DNA of 15,633 bases from JACQNR01 sp049515175. Lineage in GTDB: Bacteria > Acidobacteriota > Terriglobia > UBA7540. Position numbers and translations under genes: made by a program. Location of the stretch: positions 1-15,633 of the forward strand of contig JBEKUI010000087.1 in NCBI GenBank assembly GCA_049515175.1. Direction: 5' to 3'. Below the pieces are notes generated by a model. It was not told the DNA's origin, ran no database searches, and saw nothing but the letters and a program-made list of their open reading frames with translations. Shown here in pieces: positions 6,839 through 14,201 of the stretch; positions within the stretch are counted from its first letter, which is position 1; each line of letters opens with the position of its first letter.

Positions 6839-7504
6839 ATGACGCGCCGATTCATTCTGGTTGGGATTCTGCTCCTCGCGACGGGCTGCTGGATGCTTCG
6901 CGCCCAAGTTGCAGATCAGCAGCACCATCCCCCCGAATCGAGCGACGCCTACATCAAGGCGCTGGAGGACCCCAGCCGGGAGGAATGGCAGCGGCCCGAC
7001 ATGGTCGTCGACCGCTTGGATCTGCGGCAGGGCGACGAAGTCGCGGACCTTGGTGCGGGTTCGGGTTACTTTACGATACGGCTGGCGCGGGCCGTGGGAG
7101 CGCAGGGCAAAGTCTATGCCGTGGATATTGAGCAAAAGATGCTCGATCACATCAATGCGCGAGCGCAGAAAGAACAGCTCGACAATATTCAGACTATCCT
7201 CGCCGACCCAAACGACCCCAATCTGGGTTCCGCTTCGGTGGACTTGATCTTCATCTGCGATACGCTGCACCACATTGAGCATCGCAACGCCTACTACAAG
7301 CTTCTTCTACGGGCCCTCCGGCCGGGCGGACGGTTGGTGAACGTCGACTTCCAGAAGCGCAGCCTGCCGGTCGGCCCGCCCGTCGAAATGAAGATCGACC
7401 GCAAAGCTTGTATCAAGGAGATCCAGGCCGCTGGATTCCATCTGCTCCAAGACATCGAGTTTCTGAAGTACCAGTATTTCCTCGTCTTCGAGCGCGAAGG
7501 CTGA
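6839..7504 (+). CDS. Class I SAM-dependent methyltransferase with an export signal
   Basis: A 221-residue protein with a Rossmann methyltransferase core. Motif I is VADLGAGSGYF (68-78). The acidic residue binding the SAM ribose is Asp96 in VYAVDIEQKM. Motif IV is replaced by FICDTLHHI (138-146), and RALRPGGRLV (158-167) is the post-motif strand seen in Methyltransf_11 and Methyltransf_25 proteins. Residues 1-23 are basic then hydrophobic and look like a signal peptide. ATGC at 14-17 resembles a weak lipobox (Ala instead of Leu at -3), and a cut after LRAQ is the alternative. An exported SAM enzyme is odd because SAM is cytoplasmic. It may be a membrane-anchored enzyme facing the cytoplasm. 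The substrate is unknown. It starts 45 nt after the esterase stop and is probably co-transcribed with it. Confidence 0.88.
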   Translation: MTRRFILVGILLLATGCWMLRAQVADQQHHPPESSDAYIKALEDPSREEWQRPDMVVDRLDLRQGDEVADLGAGSGYFTIRLARAVGAQGKVYAVDIEQKMLDHINARAQKEQLDNIQTILADPNDPNLGSASVDLIFICDTLHHIEHRNAYYKLLLRALRPGGRLVNVDFQKRSLPVGPPVEMKIDRKACIKEIQAAGFHLLQDIEFLKYQYFLVFEREG

Positions 7505-7579
7505 GTCGCGGCGTCCGCCGTGCGGCGGGCTGGCCTATCGCCCCCGCAGGAAGCTCTCATACTTACCGAGGTGATTGTC

Positions 7580-9277
7580 ATGCGCCATCGTTTCTTAAAC
7601 CGATTTGCACTCCTTGTGCTCGTGCTGGCGGCGGCCAAGCCGCTCGCCGCGCAGAACGTGAAAACCTGGTTTGTCGATTCACTCGTCAAAGTTTTTCCAT
7701 CCGACCTGCCCGCCAAGAAACGTTCCAAGACCACCGAAATTTGGGCGGCGCGCAATCAGCACGCCAGCCTGCAACTGGTGATTCGTTCCGCGCAGCCGCT
7801 CAGCGGTCTGAGCGCCGCGGTTGAGCCGCTCCAGGGGCCCAAGGACGCGAGGCTCCAGGCCTCAGTGCGTCCGGTGGGCTATGTCGTTGTGGGTTCGCAC
7901 TCGAAAGACACGCCGCCCGAAGAGTTGGTCGGGGAAGCACCCGGCTGGTTTCCCGACCCGCTGCTTGATTTTCCTGTGGATGTCAAAGCGGGCCGGACGC
8001 AAGCAGTGTGGATCGGGATCCATATTCCGCGTGACGCTGAGCCGGGGACCTATCGCGGAGCGGTGAGCCTCCAATCAGGCGGGCGGACGCTGGCGCGCGC
8101 GCCGTTCAGCGTTCGCGTGCTGGGCGCTACCGTGCCGGAGGCACGCGCGTTGAAGGTCACGAACTGGTTCAATCTTTCCGATAAGGCCTCCCGCCAGTTC
8201 TACAACGCGCCGATGTTTTCTCCCGACTGGTGGACGCTGGTTGAAAACGTGGCTGGCGTCATGGCCGTGCACCGCCAGAACGTTATCATCACGCCGCTGA
8301 TGGACTTGATCGTGCCGGGCGTCGATGGCGATAAACTTCATTACAACTTTACGAACTTCGACCGCTGGGTGGAGACTTTCCGCCGGGCGGGAGCGATGGA
8401 CTTTATCGAAGGCAGCCATCTGCTCGGCCGGGGTCGCGAAGGTTATGACGGCAGTCTCCAGGTGGACGTCTTTCAAATTGCGAATGGCCAGGTGCAGACG
8501 CACGCACTGCCCGCCGGCGATCCAAGTGTCGTGACGTTTCTGGCCGGATTTCTCACTGCCCTGAATTCGCACCTGGAAGAAAAAGGATGGAAAGGAATGT
8601 ACCTGCAACACATCCTCGACGAAGCGCACGGGACGGAGCCGCCCGTCTATGCGCGCTTCGCGGGGTACGTGAGGCGCTACCTGCCTGGCGTTTTGACGAT
8701 GGACGCGGTGGACGCCGACCACATGCCCCAGGAATTGCAGGAGAACTGTGACGTGTGGGTGCCCCAGCTCGGCAGGTTCGACGACCAGACGGACATGCTC
8801 GAACGGCGCATGCGAAGCGGGCGGGAAGTGTGGTTCTACACCTGCCTGTTTCCCAACAAGCGCTACCTGAATCGGCTGATCGACTACCCGCTCCTCAAAG
8901 CGCAACTGCTCCATTGGCTCAACTTCCGTTATGGGTACACAGGCTTTCTGCATTGGGGCTGGAATTACTGGTCGCCCGAGCCAATGAACGATACCCAACC
9001 GGTGATTGACAACAACACCGAACTGCTGCCGCCCGGCGACGCCTTCATCGTCTACCCGGACGCTGCGCACAAGTCGGTCTTCAGCTCGATTCGCCTGGAA
9101 ACGATGCTGGAGGGAATTGAGGATTACGAATTGCTTTGCGCCCTCAAGGCCAAGAACCCTTCGGAAGCCGACCGCTTGGCGAAAGCCGCTATCGCGTCGT
9201 TCACGGATTATGTCCGCGACCCCGCGGCCTTCCGCAAACTGCAGCACGAGCTGCTGGAGGCTATGTCGAAGAACTGA
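7580..9277 (+). CDS. Secreted DUF4091 (glycoside-hydrolase-domain) protein
   Basis: A 565-residue exported protein. Residues 1-25 are a signal peptide (MRHRFLNRF, hydrophobic core, PLAAQ). An N-terminal beta-sandwich-like region (about 26-185) with repeated strands, including AVWIGIHIPRDAEPGTYRG (142-160), precedes a TIM-barrel-like region (about 190-480) of the DUF4091 family. Family hallmarks are ILDEAH (345-350), RYGYTGFLHWGWNYWS (450-465) and IRLETMLEGIEDYELL (504-519). Glu348 of ILDEAH is a plausible catalytic or binding acid. DUF4091 proteins are classed as glycoside-hydrolase-like, and I know of no settled substrate. GAGGTG lies 8 nt before the ATG at 7580. The frame is open 20 codons further upstream without a signal peptide start. 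The gap to the methyltransferase gene is 75 nt, so it is probably the third gene of the esterase operon. Confidence 0.92.
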   Translation: MRHRFLNRFALLVLVLAAAKPLAAQNVKTWFVDSLVKVFPSDLPAKKRSKTTEIWAARNQHASLQLVIRSAQPLSGLSAAVEPLQGPKDARLQASVRPVGYVVVGSHSKDTPPEELVGEAPGWFPDPLLDFPVDVKAGRTQAVWIGIHIPRDAEPGTYRGAVSLQSGGRTLARAPFSVRVLGATVPEARALKVTNWFNLSDKASRQFYNAPMFSPDWWTLVENVAGVMAVHRQNVIITPLMDLIVPGVDGDKLHYNFTNFDRWVETFRRAGAMDFIEGSHLLGRGREGYDGSLQVDVFQIANGQVQTHALPAGDPSVVTFLAGFLTALNSHLEEKGWKGMYLQHILDEAHGTEPPVYARFAGYVRRYLPGVLTMDAVDADHMPQELQENCDVWVPQLGRFDDQTDMLERRMRSGREVWFYTCLFPNKRYLNRLIDYPLLKAQLLHWLNFRYGYTGFLHWGWNYWSPEPMNDTQPVIDNNTELLPPGDAFIVYPDAAHKSVFSSIRLETMLEGIEDYELLCALKAKNPSEADRLAKAAIASFTDYVRDPAAFRKLQHELLEAMSKN

Positions 9278-9293
9278 TCTCCGAGGCCGCCGA

Positions 9294-10235
9294 TTACGCC
9301 GATTGTTTTTCCGTGGCGCCAGGGTAATTCGCACCGAACGCAAACCGCGGCAGCGGTGCGCCGGAAACCAGCAGCCAAACGCCGCCAGCCACGGCGGGCA
9401 GCACGGCGCTGAACACCCAAAGGAGCAACGTCGCATCGATAGCCACGGCGGAGGGGACGGCGTAGCGGGCAAGCAGCACGGCGGCGACGCCCTCGCGCGG
9501 CCCCAGGCCGCTGATCGAGATGGGCAACCCTCCCACGATGATGATGAGCGGAAAGGCCATCAGCACGGCCACCAGGCTGACGGGTTGGAGCGCGCGGAGC
9601 AGGCAATAGAACGTGAGCAAATCGAGGCTGGTGGAGACCAGCGCCCAGGCGGAGAACGCCGGGACTTGGATGTCCGCTATTTGCCGCGAGGTGGCGTGAA
9701 GCTTCTCGCGCAGGGCCGCCGGCCACCAGGGGATTCCTCCCACGTGACTGACAAACGCCGGCAGACCCATGGCCGCCGGCAGCAGGGCCAGCCAGACTCC
9801 CAGCGCGAAGATGCCGTGCGGACGCGGATCGAGCGCCATCAGGCTGAGCACCGCGCAGGTCAGGAGTGCCCACATGTCGAGAGCGCGGTCGAGGACGTTT
9901 AACATCAGCACGGGAGCGCGCGCGGCTTCCTCGACGAACAGGCAGCGGCCCAATTCGCCAGCCCGGCCCGGCGTTATCAGGCTGAGCGTAAAACCGCCCA
10001 GCAGCGACCGCCCCGCGTCCCGGCGCGACATCGCAATGCCTCCGGCGGCAAGCAGGCGATGCCAGCGGTAATAACGCGTCGCGAGCATTCCTGCCACGCA
10101 GAGCAGGGCGACCAGCAGCCAGGCGAGACTGACTCCACGGAAGGCTGCCTGCAAGCTGTGACCCGGCACGCGAATGAGAATTGCCACCACAACCGCCGCC
10201 GAGATTCCGATTCGCAAAAGGTGTTTGGCGCCCAC
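9294..10235 (-). CDS. Lysylphosphatidylglycerol synthase-type transmembrane (UPF0104) protein
   Basis: A 313-residue inner-membrane protein with about eight hydrophobic segments (near 6-22, 34-53, 120-135, 141-160, 192-212, 217-236, 247-258 and 266-290). Family motifs are RYYRWHRLL (54-62), TPGRAGELGR (88-97), VLDRALDMW (114-122) and SGLGPREG (242-249). These match the membrane half of MprF-like proteins, widely found as stand-alone proteins linked to lipid or glycolipid handling. There is no C-terminal aminoacyl-transferase domain, so lysyl-PG synthesis is unlikely. The frame reaches TTG at 10283 and has ATGs at 10265 and 10256, none with a ribosome site. I chose GTG at 10235, which has GGGAGGA 3 nt before it and gives the usual short basic N-terminus. 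The gene converges on the DUF4091 gene with 16 bp between stops and no room for a separate terminator. Confidence 0.88.
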   Translation of the reverse strand: MGAKHLLRIGISAAVVVAILIRVPGHSLQAAFRGVSLAWLLVALLCVAGMLATRYYRWHRLLAAGGIAMSRRDAGRSLLGGFTLSLITPGRAGELGRCLFVEEAARAPVLMLNVLDRALDMWALLTCAVLSLMALDPRPHGIFALGVWLALLPAAMGLPAFVSHVGGIPWWPAALREKLHATSRQIADIQVPAFSAWALVSTSLDLLTFYCLLRALQPVSLVAVLMAFPLIIIVGGLPISISGLGPREGVAAVLLARYAVPSAVAIDATLLLWVFSAVLPAVAGGVWLLVSGAPLPRFAFGANYPGATEKQSA

Positions 10236-10238
10236 AGG

Positions 10239-10245
10239 TCCTCCC
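10239..10245 (-). promoter_or_regulatory. Shine-Dalgarno supporting a GTG start of the UPF0104 gene
   Basis: The minus strand reads GGGAGGA with 3 nt to the GTG at 10235. The spacing is short, but no other in-frame start has any ribosome site. Confidence 0.55.
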
Positions 10246-10254
10246 AGCACTAAC

Positions 10255-10283
10255 ATTTGAACCATGGGCAAGACCGATGCCAA
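10255..10283 (-). promoter_or_regulatory. Candidate sigma-70-type promoter for the UPF0104 gene
   Basis: The minus strand reads TTGGCA (10283-10278), 17 nt, TCAAAT (10260-10255): five and four matches of six. It overlaps the alternative upstream starts and would give a leader of only about 13 nt before the GTG, which weakens the call. Confidence 0.3.
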
Positions 10284-10520
10284 CGTGGGCGGAATGCTGC
10301 GCCGGCACAGACGCCAGCAGGAAGGGAACAGGGCAGGTTGTAAGTGATTCTTGTGGTGGCGGATAGGCGAATATTGCGGGGAGATTCCGGCGGCAATACT
10401 TCCCCGAGCCCTTTCATTGCCTCGGCTGAGCCGGCCTGCTGTGCTGCCTTTCCCCTCCGATTCTGTCAGGGGCGGGCAGCAGCGCCGCTTGTGGACTATG
10501 AGTACTGGGGCATGAATTCC
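10284..10520. other. Gene-free part of the divergent gap
   Basis: The 350-bp gap between the divergent UPF0104 and NxxGxxAF genes is 10236-10585. Outside the two candidate promoters I see no coding pattern, strong hairpin or repeat. A short open frame from 10344 lacks a ribosome site and a plausible protein composition. Confidence 0.5.
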
Positions 10521-10549
10521 TTGACCCGTATGGGCCCTGGTGTTAGCTT
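10521..10549 (+). promoter_or_regulatory. Candidate extended -10 promoter for the NxxGxxAF-repeat gene
   Basis: TTGACC (10521-10526, five of six), 17 nt, TAGCTT (10544-10549, three of six) preceded by TGT as an extended -10. Transcription would start near 10556, about 30 nt before the ATG at 10586. Confidence 0.42.
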
Positions 10550-10585
10550 GCAGGCCTCAGTCAATAACTGAACTCGGATCTGGTG

Positions 10586-11794
10586 ATGAGACCTCAAAGT
10601 GCCTTTACTGCCGTGAAGTGCTTGCTGGCCGTGCTGATCCTCCTCCTCGGGTCGCGGGCCGCCAGCGCCCAGTCGAACACGCGGCTGCTGCTTTCATCCG
10701 GCTGGGGAGTTCCTGCGCACCAAGGCTTCGCTTTCGGCCCCTTTCGAGGACTCGCCATGAATGAGGCGCGCGAGGTGGTTTTCCTTTCCTCGCTGCGCGG
10801 GGCGAAAAGCGATTTGGCGGCGGTGGTTCGTTCCAGCGGGGTAACGTTTTCAGTGGTGGCTTTTCAGGGTTTGCGCGCGCCCGTTCCGAAAGCGGTCTAC
10901 GAATCGTTCAGCGCGCCCAGCATCAACAGGTTGGGACAGATTGCCTTTACGGCCGGGCTCAAGGACGACGTGCCCCCCTCCGCCGTGATTCGTGTGGAGG
11001 GCGATTCGGCGCTGGCCGTCGTCAGTTCGGGAAACGCCGTCCCCGATAAGCCCGACGCGACCTTTCAGGAATTCTCTCCACCGGTGCTCACCTCGGCAGG
11101 AAACATTGTTTTTGGCGCGCGACTGGGCGGCAAACAGCCGGGCAGCGGCCTCTTTCTCTGGACTCCGAAGGGGCTCAAAAGCGTCGCGCTGCCGCCGGAA
11201 GTCACGCTCAAGCCAAGCGATCTGCTCGTTCCCGCCTTCGCCAGCCACGACGAGGCGGTTTTCGTTTTGCGCGGCGCCCCGACAGAGGCTGTAACGGAGC
11301 AGATCTTCCGTGCGGTGGCCAACCAGAGCTATCAGGACTTGCGCCCGCAGCCGGGGGAATCCGAGGCGGCGGAGATTCTCCCCGCCCGGGCGGGCGAGCC
11401 CCCCGTGAAGTTGCTCTTCGTTCTGGCGGAAGGGGAAGAAGTTCGGACGGCGGTGCTGGCCGGCGATGCGACCGCCGCCGTGAAAGCGAAGAGGAGCGAA
11501 AAGAGTCCGCCGCTCATCCTGGGGCGGATTCAAGCCCAAACGGCTGGCCCGAGCGGCAACGTAATCTTTGCCGCCGCCCCGGCAGAACAGCCCACTGATC
11601 TCGCGCTCTTCTGCTACTGCCAGGGCGAATTGCGGCGGCTTACTTCGCCGGAAGAATTCCTGCCGGTAACCGGCCCTACCCAGGGAAAACCCATCTTGTC
11701 ACTGAGCGGCGACGGCCAGCACACCATGGCGTTTATTGCCCCCGCCGAAGCCGCCAGCGACGCCACTGCGATCTACGTCACATCAATTCCTTGA
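10586..11794 (+). CDS. Secreted NxxGxxAF-type repeat protein
   Basis: A 402-residue exported protein. Residues 1-29 are a signal peptide ending AASAQ. The mature protein has spaced copies of a short repeat of the form N-x-x-G-x-x-(A/V)-F followed by a strand: MNEAREVVFLSSLRG (58-72), INRLGQIAFTAGL (113-125), TSAGNIVFGARLGG (169-182), SHDEAVFVLRG (220-230), GPSGNVIFAAAP (321-332) and SGDGQHTMAFIAP (374-386). This is the pattern of the 'choice-of-anchor tandem repeat NxxGxxAF' family, probably a beta-propeller-like fold. Here the repeats are degenerate and few, and no C-terminal anchor is visible. The biochemical role is unknown; binding at the cell surface is the usual guess. GTG at 10583 is one codon earlier; I chose the ATG. 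No strong ribosome site is seen. It converges on the Gfo/Idh/MocA gene. Confidence 0.8.
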   Translation: MRPQSAFTAVKCLLAVLILLLGSRAASAQSNTRLLLSSGWGVPAHQGFAFGPFRGLAMNEAREVVFLSSLRGAKSDLAAVVRSSGVTFSVVAFQGLRAPVPKAVYESFSAPSINRLGQIAFTAGLKDDVPPSAVIRVEGDSALAVVSSGNAVPDKPDATFQEFSPPVLTSAGNIVFGARLGGKQPGSGLFLWTPKGLKSVALPPEVTLKPSDLLVPAFASHDEAVFVLRGAPTEAVTEQIFRAVANQSYQDLRPQPGESEAAEILPARAGEPPVKLLFVLAEGEEVRTAVLAGDATAAVKAKRSEKSPPLILGRIQAQTAGPSGNVIFAAAPAEQPTDLALFCYCQGELRRLTSPEEFLPVTGPTQGKPILSLSGDGQHTMAFIAPAEAASDATAIYVTSIP

Positions 11795-11819
11795 GCAGAA
11801 AATCGAGAGTTGAAAGTCA

Positions 11820-11834
11820 AAGCGCGACGCGCTT
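11820..11834. other. GC-rich palindrome between convergent genes
   Basis: AAGCGCG-A-CGCGCTT is a perfect 7-bp-arm palindrome, 25 bp past the stop of the NxxGxxAF gene. It could form a short hairpin that serves both convergent genes, but the following T-content is weak (CTTCTT), so the terminator role is uncertain. Confidence 0.4.
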
Positions 11835-11837
11835 CTT

Positions 11838-11865
11838 GACTGTCAACTGTGAACTGTCAACTGTC
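11838..11865. repeat. Four tandem copies of a 7-bp unit (RACTGTS)
   Basis: Units GACTGTC, AACTGTG, AACTGTC and AACTGTC lie end to end, stopping 2 bp before the stop codon of the Gfo/Idh/MocA gene. A related TTGAAAGTCAA lies just upstream at 11810-11820. Such 7-bp tandem runs in intergenic DNA point to slippage expansion. Confidence 0.75.
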
Positions 11866-11867
11866 CT

Positions 11868-13235
11868 TCAGACCGTCAGCTTCCACGGCGCGCGGTATTC
11901 GCGGTCGAGGAGCTTCTGCGCCGCGGGGCCGCCCCTGGTGAGCTTCTGACTGGCGACGTCCCACTCCAATCGCTCCTTGCTTCGCAGGGCGACGTTGCCG
12001 AGCAGGCAGGCGGTCGTGCTGCGGTGGCCGTATTCGATGTCGGTCTGCGGAGTCTTGTGGGTGCTCATGCACTCCAGCAGGTTGCCGACGTGCTCGAACA
12101 AGCCGTCGTCGATCTGCTGCATTTTCATTTCCGCCGTCTTGCCGCGGACTTCCCGTTCCTTGTTGTCTCCGCGCCGGTGCATCTCGCGATAATCGCCTTC
12201 GGTCATCGGTTCCGGAAAGACCTGGAAGCCGCTCCGGTCGAGGAACATCGTGCCGTCGGTGCCGTTGAACACAATCCCGTAGCCGTGCTGGGCGGGCGAA
12301 TGGCTGTTGCACAACCTGTTTTCGTAAGTGGCGACGAAGGTGGGATATTCCCAGGTAATTTGCAGTGTGTCCGGGGTGTCGCTGTTGTCCTTGAGGATGA
12401 ACTTTGAGCCTTGCGCGCTGATGGTATTCGGCCCGTCCACTTTCATGGCCCACTGCACGATGTCCATCAAGTGCACGGCCCAATCACCCGGCCAGCCGTT
12501 GGCGTAATCGTAGAAGTAGCGGAAGGTTGACCAGCGGTCGCCCACTCCGAAGCGGTTCCAGTTGTAGGCCACCTTCGGCGCCGGGCCCAGCCACATGTCC
12601 CAATCGAGCCCCGCCGGCGGCTCCGCGTCGGGAGGATTGCCAATCCCGTCGGGATAGCTATTGGAATAGTTCCAGGTGCGCACGTAGGTGACTTTGCCGA
12701 GCAGGCCGTCCTGCACGAGCTGGACAGCCTTCTGGAAGTGGGCATTGGAGCGCTGCCACAGCCCCACTTGCACCACGCGTTTGTATTTGCGCGCCGCCTC
12801 CACCATCTTCTTGCCTTCTTCGATGGCGACCGAAATGGGCTTCTCGGTGTAAACGTGCTTGCCCGCCTTGCAGGCTTCCACCGTGGCCAGGGCGTGCCAG
12901 TGGTCGGGCGTGGCGTTGATGATGACATCGATGGTCTTGTCGTCGAGCAACTTTCGAAAATCCATGTAGGTTGTCGCCTTGCCGCCCGCGGCCTGAAGAC
13001 CCTTTTGGAGATTGGGCTCGAAGACGTCGCATACGCCGGCGACTTCCACACCGTGCTTCATGAAATTCTGCATATTGTCGGTGCCCTGGCGTCCCATGCC
13101 GATCACGCCCAGGCGAATCCGGTCGTTGGCGCCGAGCACCTTGTCGGTGCTGAGGCCCGCCATGGAAATGCTGGTCGCGGCAGTCACTGCCGCCGCACGC
13201 TTGATGAAGTCCCGTCGATTGATTTCGTCGGTCAT
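11868..13235 (-). CDS. Tat-exported Gfo/Idh/MocA-family oxidoreductase
   Basis: A 455-residue protein. A twin-arginine signal, NRRDFIKRAAA (6-16), precedes a hydrophobic Ala/Thr-rich stretch. Tat export folds the protein with its cofactor inside the cell first. The Rossmann domain (about 40-165) has GVIGMGRQG (43-51), Asp70 ending strand 2 (VCDVFEP), INATPDHWH (106-114) and the hallmark EKP (131-133). The C-terminal alpha/beta domain (about 166-430) carries GDWAVHLMDIVQW (250-262), matching the D-x-x-x-H-x-x-D active-site pattern with Asp251, His255 and Asp258. The family binds NAD(P) tightly and acts on sugars or cyclitols. Exported members with this layout are abundant in Acidobacteriota and Planctomycetota and some act as glycosidases (established for the GH109 relatives; assignment here is not claimed). 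AAGGAGG lies 11 nt before the ATG at 13235. A LacI-like palindrome is upstream. Confidence 0.93.
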   Translation of the reverse strand: MTDEINRRDFIKRAAAVTAATSISMAGLSTDKVLGANDRIRLGVIGMGRQGTDNMQNFMKHGVEVAGVCDVFEPNLQKGLQAAGGKATTYMDFRKLLDDKTIDVIINATPDHWHALATVEACKAGKHVYTEKPISVAIEEGKKMVEAARKYKRVVQVGLWQRSNAHFQKAVQLVQDGLLGKVTYVRTWNYSNSYPDGIGNPPDAEPPAGLDWDMWLGPAPKVAYNWNRFGVGDRWSTFRYFYDYANGWPGDWAVHLMDIVQWAMKVDGPNTISAQGSKFILKDNSDTPDTLQITWEYPTFVATYENRLCNSHSPAQHGYGIVFNGTDGTMFLDRSGFQVFPEPMTEGDYREMHRRGDNKEREVRGKTAEMKMQQIDDGLFEHVGNLLECMSTHKTPQTDIEYGHRSTTACLLGNVALRSKERLEWDVASQKLTRGGPAAQKLLDREYRAPWKLTV

Positions 13236-13246
13236 GATGCTCTCAT

Positions 13247-13253
13247 CCTCCTT
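13247..13253 (-). promoter_or_regulatory. Shine-Dalgarno of the Gfo/Idh/MocA gene
   Basis: The minus strand reads AAGGAGG. Its 11-nt spacing to the ATG at 13235 is longer than usual, but there is no other in-frame start between them. Confidence 0.7.
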
Positions 13254-13339
13254 AAGAAATACTGAAAAAGTGCCGAAAAAATCTCCGCGTCGAGTGACAA
13301 ATTCCGCGCGTGAAGTATTACCACATCGCGCTGGGCTAC

Positions 13340-13351
13340 GAAAGCGCTTTC
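13340..13351. promoter_or_regulatory. LacI-family-operator-like palindrome
   Basis: GAAAGCGCTTTC is a perfect 12-bp palindrome with a central CG, the arrangement typical of LacI/GalR-family operators (such as the catabolite-response consensus TGNAANCGNTTNCA). It lies 105 bp upstream of the Gfo/Idh/MocA start and 35 bp past the permease stop. I found no convincing promoter hexamers around it, and no LacI-type gene is in the window. It is not a terminator: there is no loop and no T-run. Confidence 0.45.
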
Positions 13352-13385
13352 TGAAACACAGAGGGAGGGGAAGGGAATCGGGCGT

Positions 13386-14138
13386 CTACGTCACACGGCG
13401 GAGTGTGCGCAGGCCGAAGTAGAACATGAGCAATGTGAAGGCGACGAAAGCCGCCGATTCCAGCGCCAGGTGCCGGACGGCGAGCCCCACGGTGCTGTAA
13501 CGCAATAAATCGACCTGCCACGTAATGGGATTGGCCAGAGCGGCGGTGCGCAGCCAGGCCGGAAGAGGGTCGAGGGGATAAAACATGGAGCTGGCAAACA
13601 GAAAGAGAAAATAAAAGAGAGACACGACCGTGTTGAAGACGTCGTTGCGGCGAATACGCAGGGCGAAAATCGCGAAAAAGAAGAACCATCCCGCCGTGCC
13701 AAGGACCACGCCGAAGAGGAGTAGCGGCAACAGCTTCGGTTGCAGCTTCACGTGCAGCAGAACGGCGCTCATGCCGACAGTCACCGCGGCCTGGACGATG
13801 GCCAGCAAAACGTTGAAGGAGACCTTCCCGGCCAGGTACTCAGCGCGGCTGAGCGGATAGGTGAGCATCTCGTAGAAGATGCCGTTCTCGCGGTCAAGGA
13901 AGAATCCCCAGGCGGTGTTCGAGGCGATGCCGAAGCTCGCCATCGCCAGGACGCCGCCCAGAAAGAAATCGTTGTAGCTGATCGTCTTGTCGGGCAGCGG
14001 TGAGCCCAGCGCGTAGTTGATCCCCACGCCGAACACCAGCATATAGCCGAGCGGGTACACGACGTCCCAGAAGAGCCAGGCAAAATTAGTGAAGCGAATC
14101 TTCGCCTCACGATACAGGATGGCTTGCATTCCGTGCAT
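13386..14138 (-). CDS. ABC-2-type transporter permease
   Basis: A 250-residue inner-membrane protein with about six transmembrane helices (near 22-42, 58-80, 105-128, 136-160, 168-187 and 226-243), the standard ABC-2 layout. The N-terminal amphipathic segment YREAKIRFTNFAWLFW (9-24) and the ANPITWQVDLLR motif (202-213) are typical of drug, polysaccharide or lipid exporters of the DrrB/NodJ type. It pairs with the ATPase gene, which ends 63 nt upstream. Its frame is open to an ATG at 14168, inside a palindrome. I prefer the ATG at 14138, with the ATG at 14129 (MQAILYR) as alternative; none has a strong ribosome site. Export substrate unknown. Confidence 0.88.
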   Translation of the reverse strand: MHGMQAILYREAKIRFTNFAWLFWDVVYPLGYMLVFGVGINYALGSPLPDKTISYNDFFLGGVLAMASFGIASNTAWGFFLDRENGIFYEMLTYPLSRAEYLAGKVSFNVLLAIVQAAVTVGMSAVLLHVKLQPKLLPLLLFGVVLGTAGWFFFFAIFALRIRRNDVFNTVVSLFYFLFLFASSMFYPLDPLPAWLRTAALANPITWQVDLLRYSTVGLAVRHLALESAAFVAFTLLMFYFGLRTLRRVT

Positions 14139-14162
14139 GGGTGCTTTTCCGCAGGGACGACG

Positions 14163-14201
14163 CGGCATGCCGTCCGCGCTGGGCGAAGCCGCACGTCGCC
14201 C
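14163..14201. other. Palindrome and hairpin in the ATPase-permease gap
   Basis: CGGCATGCCG (14163-14172) is a perfect 10-bp palindrome. GGGCGA (14181-14186) pairs with TCGCCC (14196-14201) around a 9-nt loop, ending one base before the ATPase stop codon. In the minus-strand mRNA both lie between the ATPase and permease genes and could tune permease translation or mRNA stability. The sequence GTAGGGGCGACG at the ATPase stop resembles interspersed acidobacterial elements I recall. Confidence 0.5.

Noticed and set aside
8075..9472. Minus-strand open frame (465 codons) over DUF4091 and the UPF0104 gene end
   Set aside because: It crosses two well-supported genes and has no family resemblance.
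9294..10235. Full lysyl-phosphatidylglycerol synthase (MprF)
   Set aside because: Only the transmembrane half is present; the soluble aminoacyl-transfer domain is missing.
11838..11865. Tandem units considered as a CRISPR array
   Set aside because: Units are 7 bp with no spacers and no cas genes nearby.
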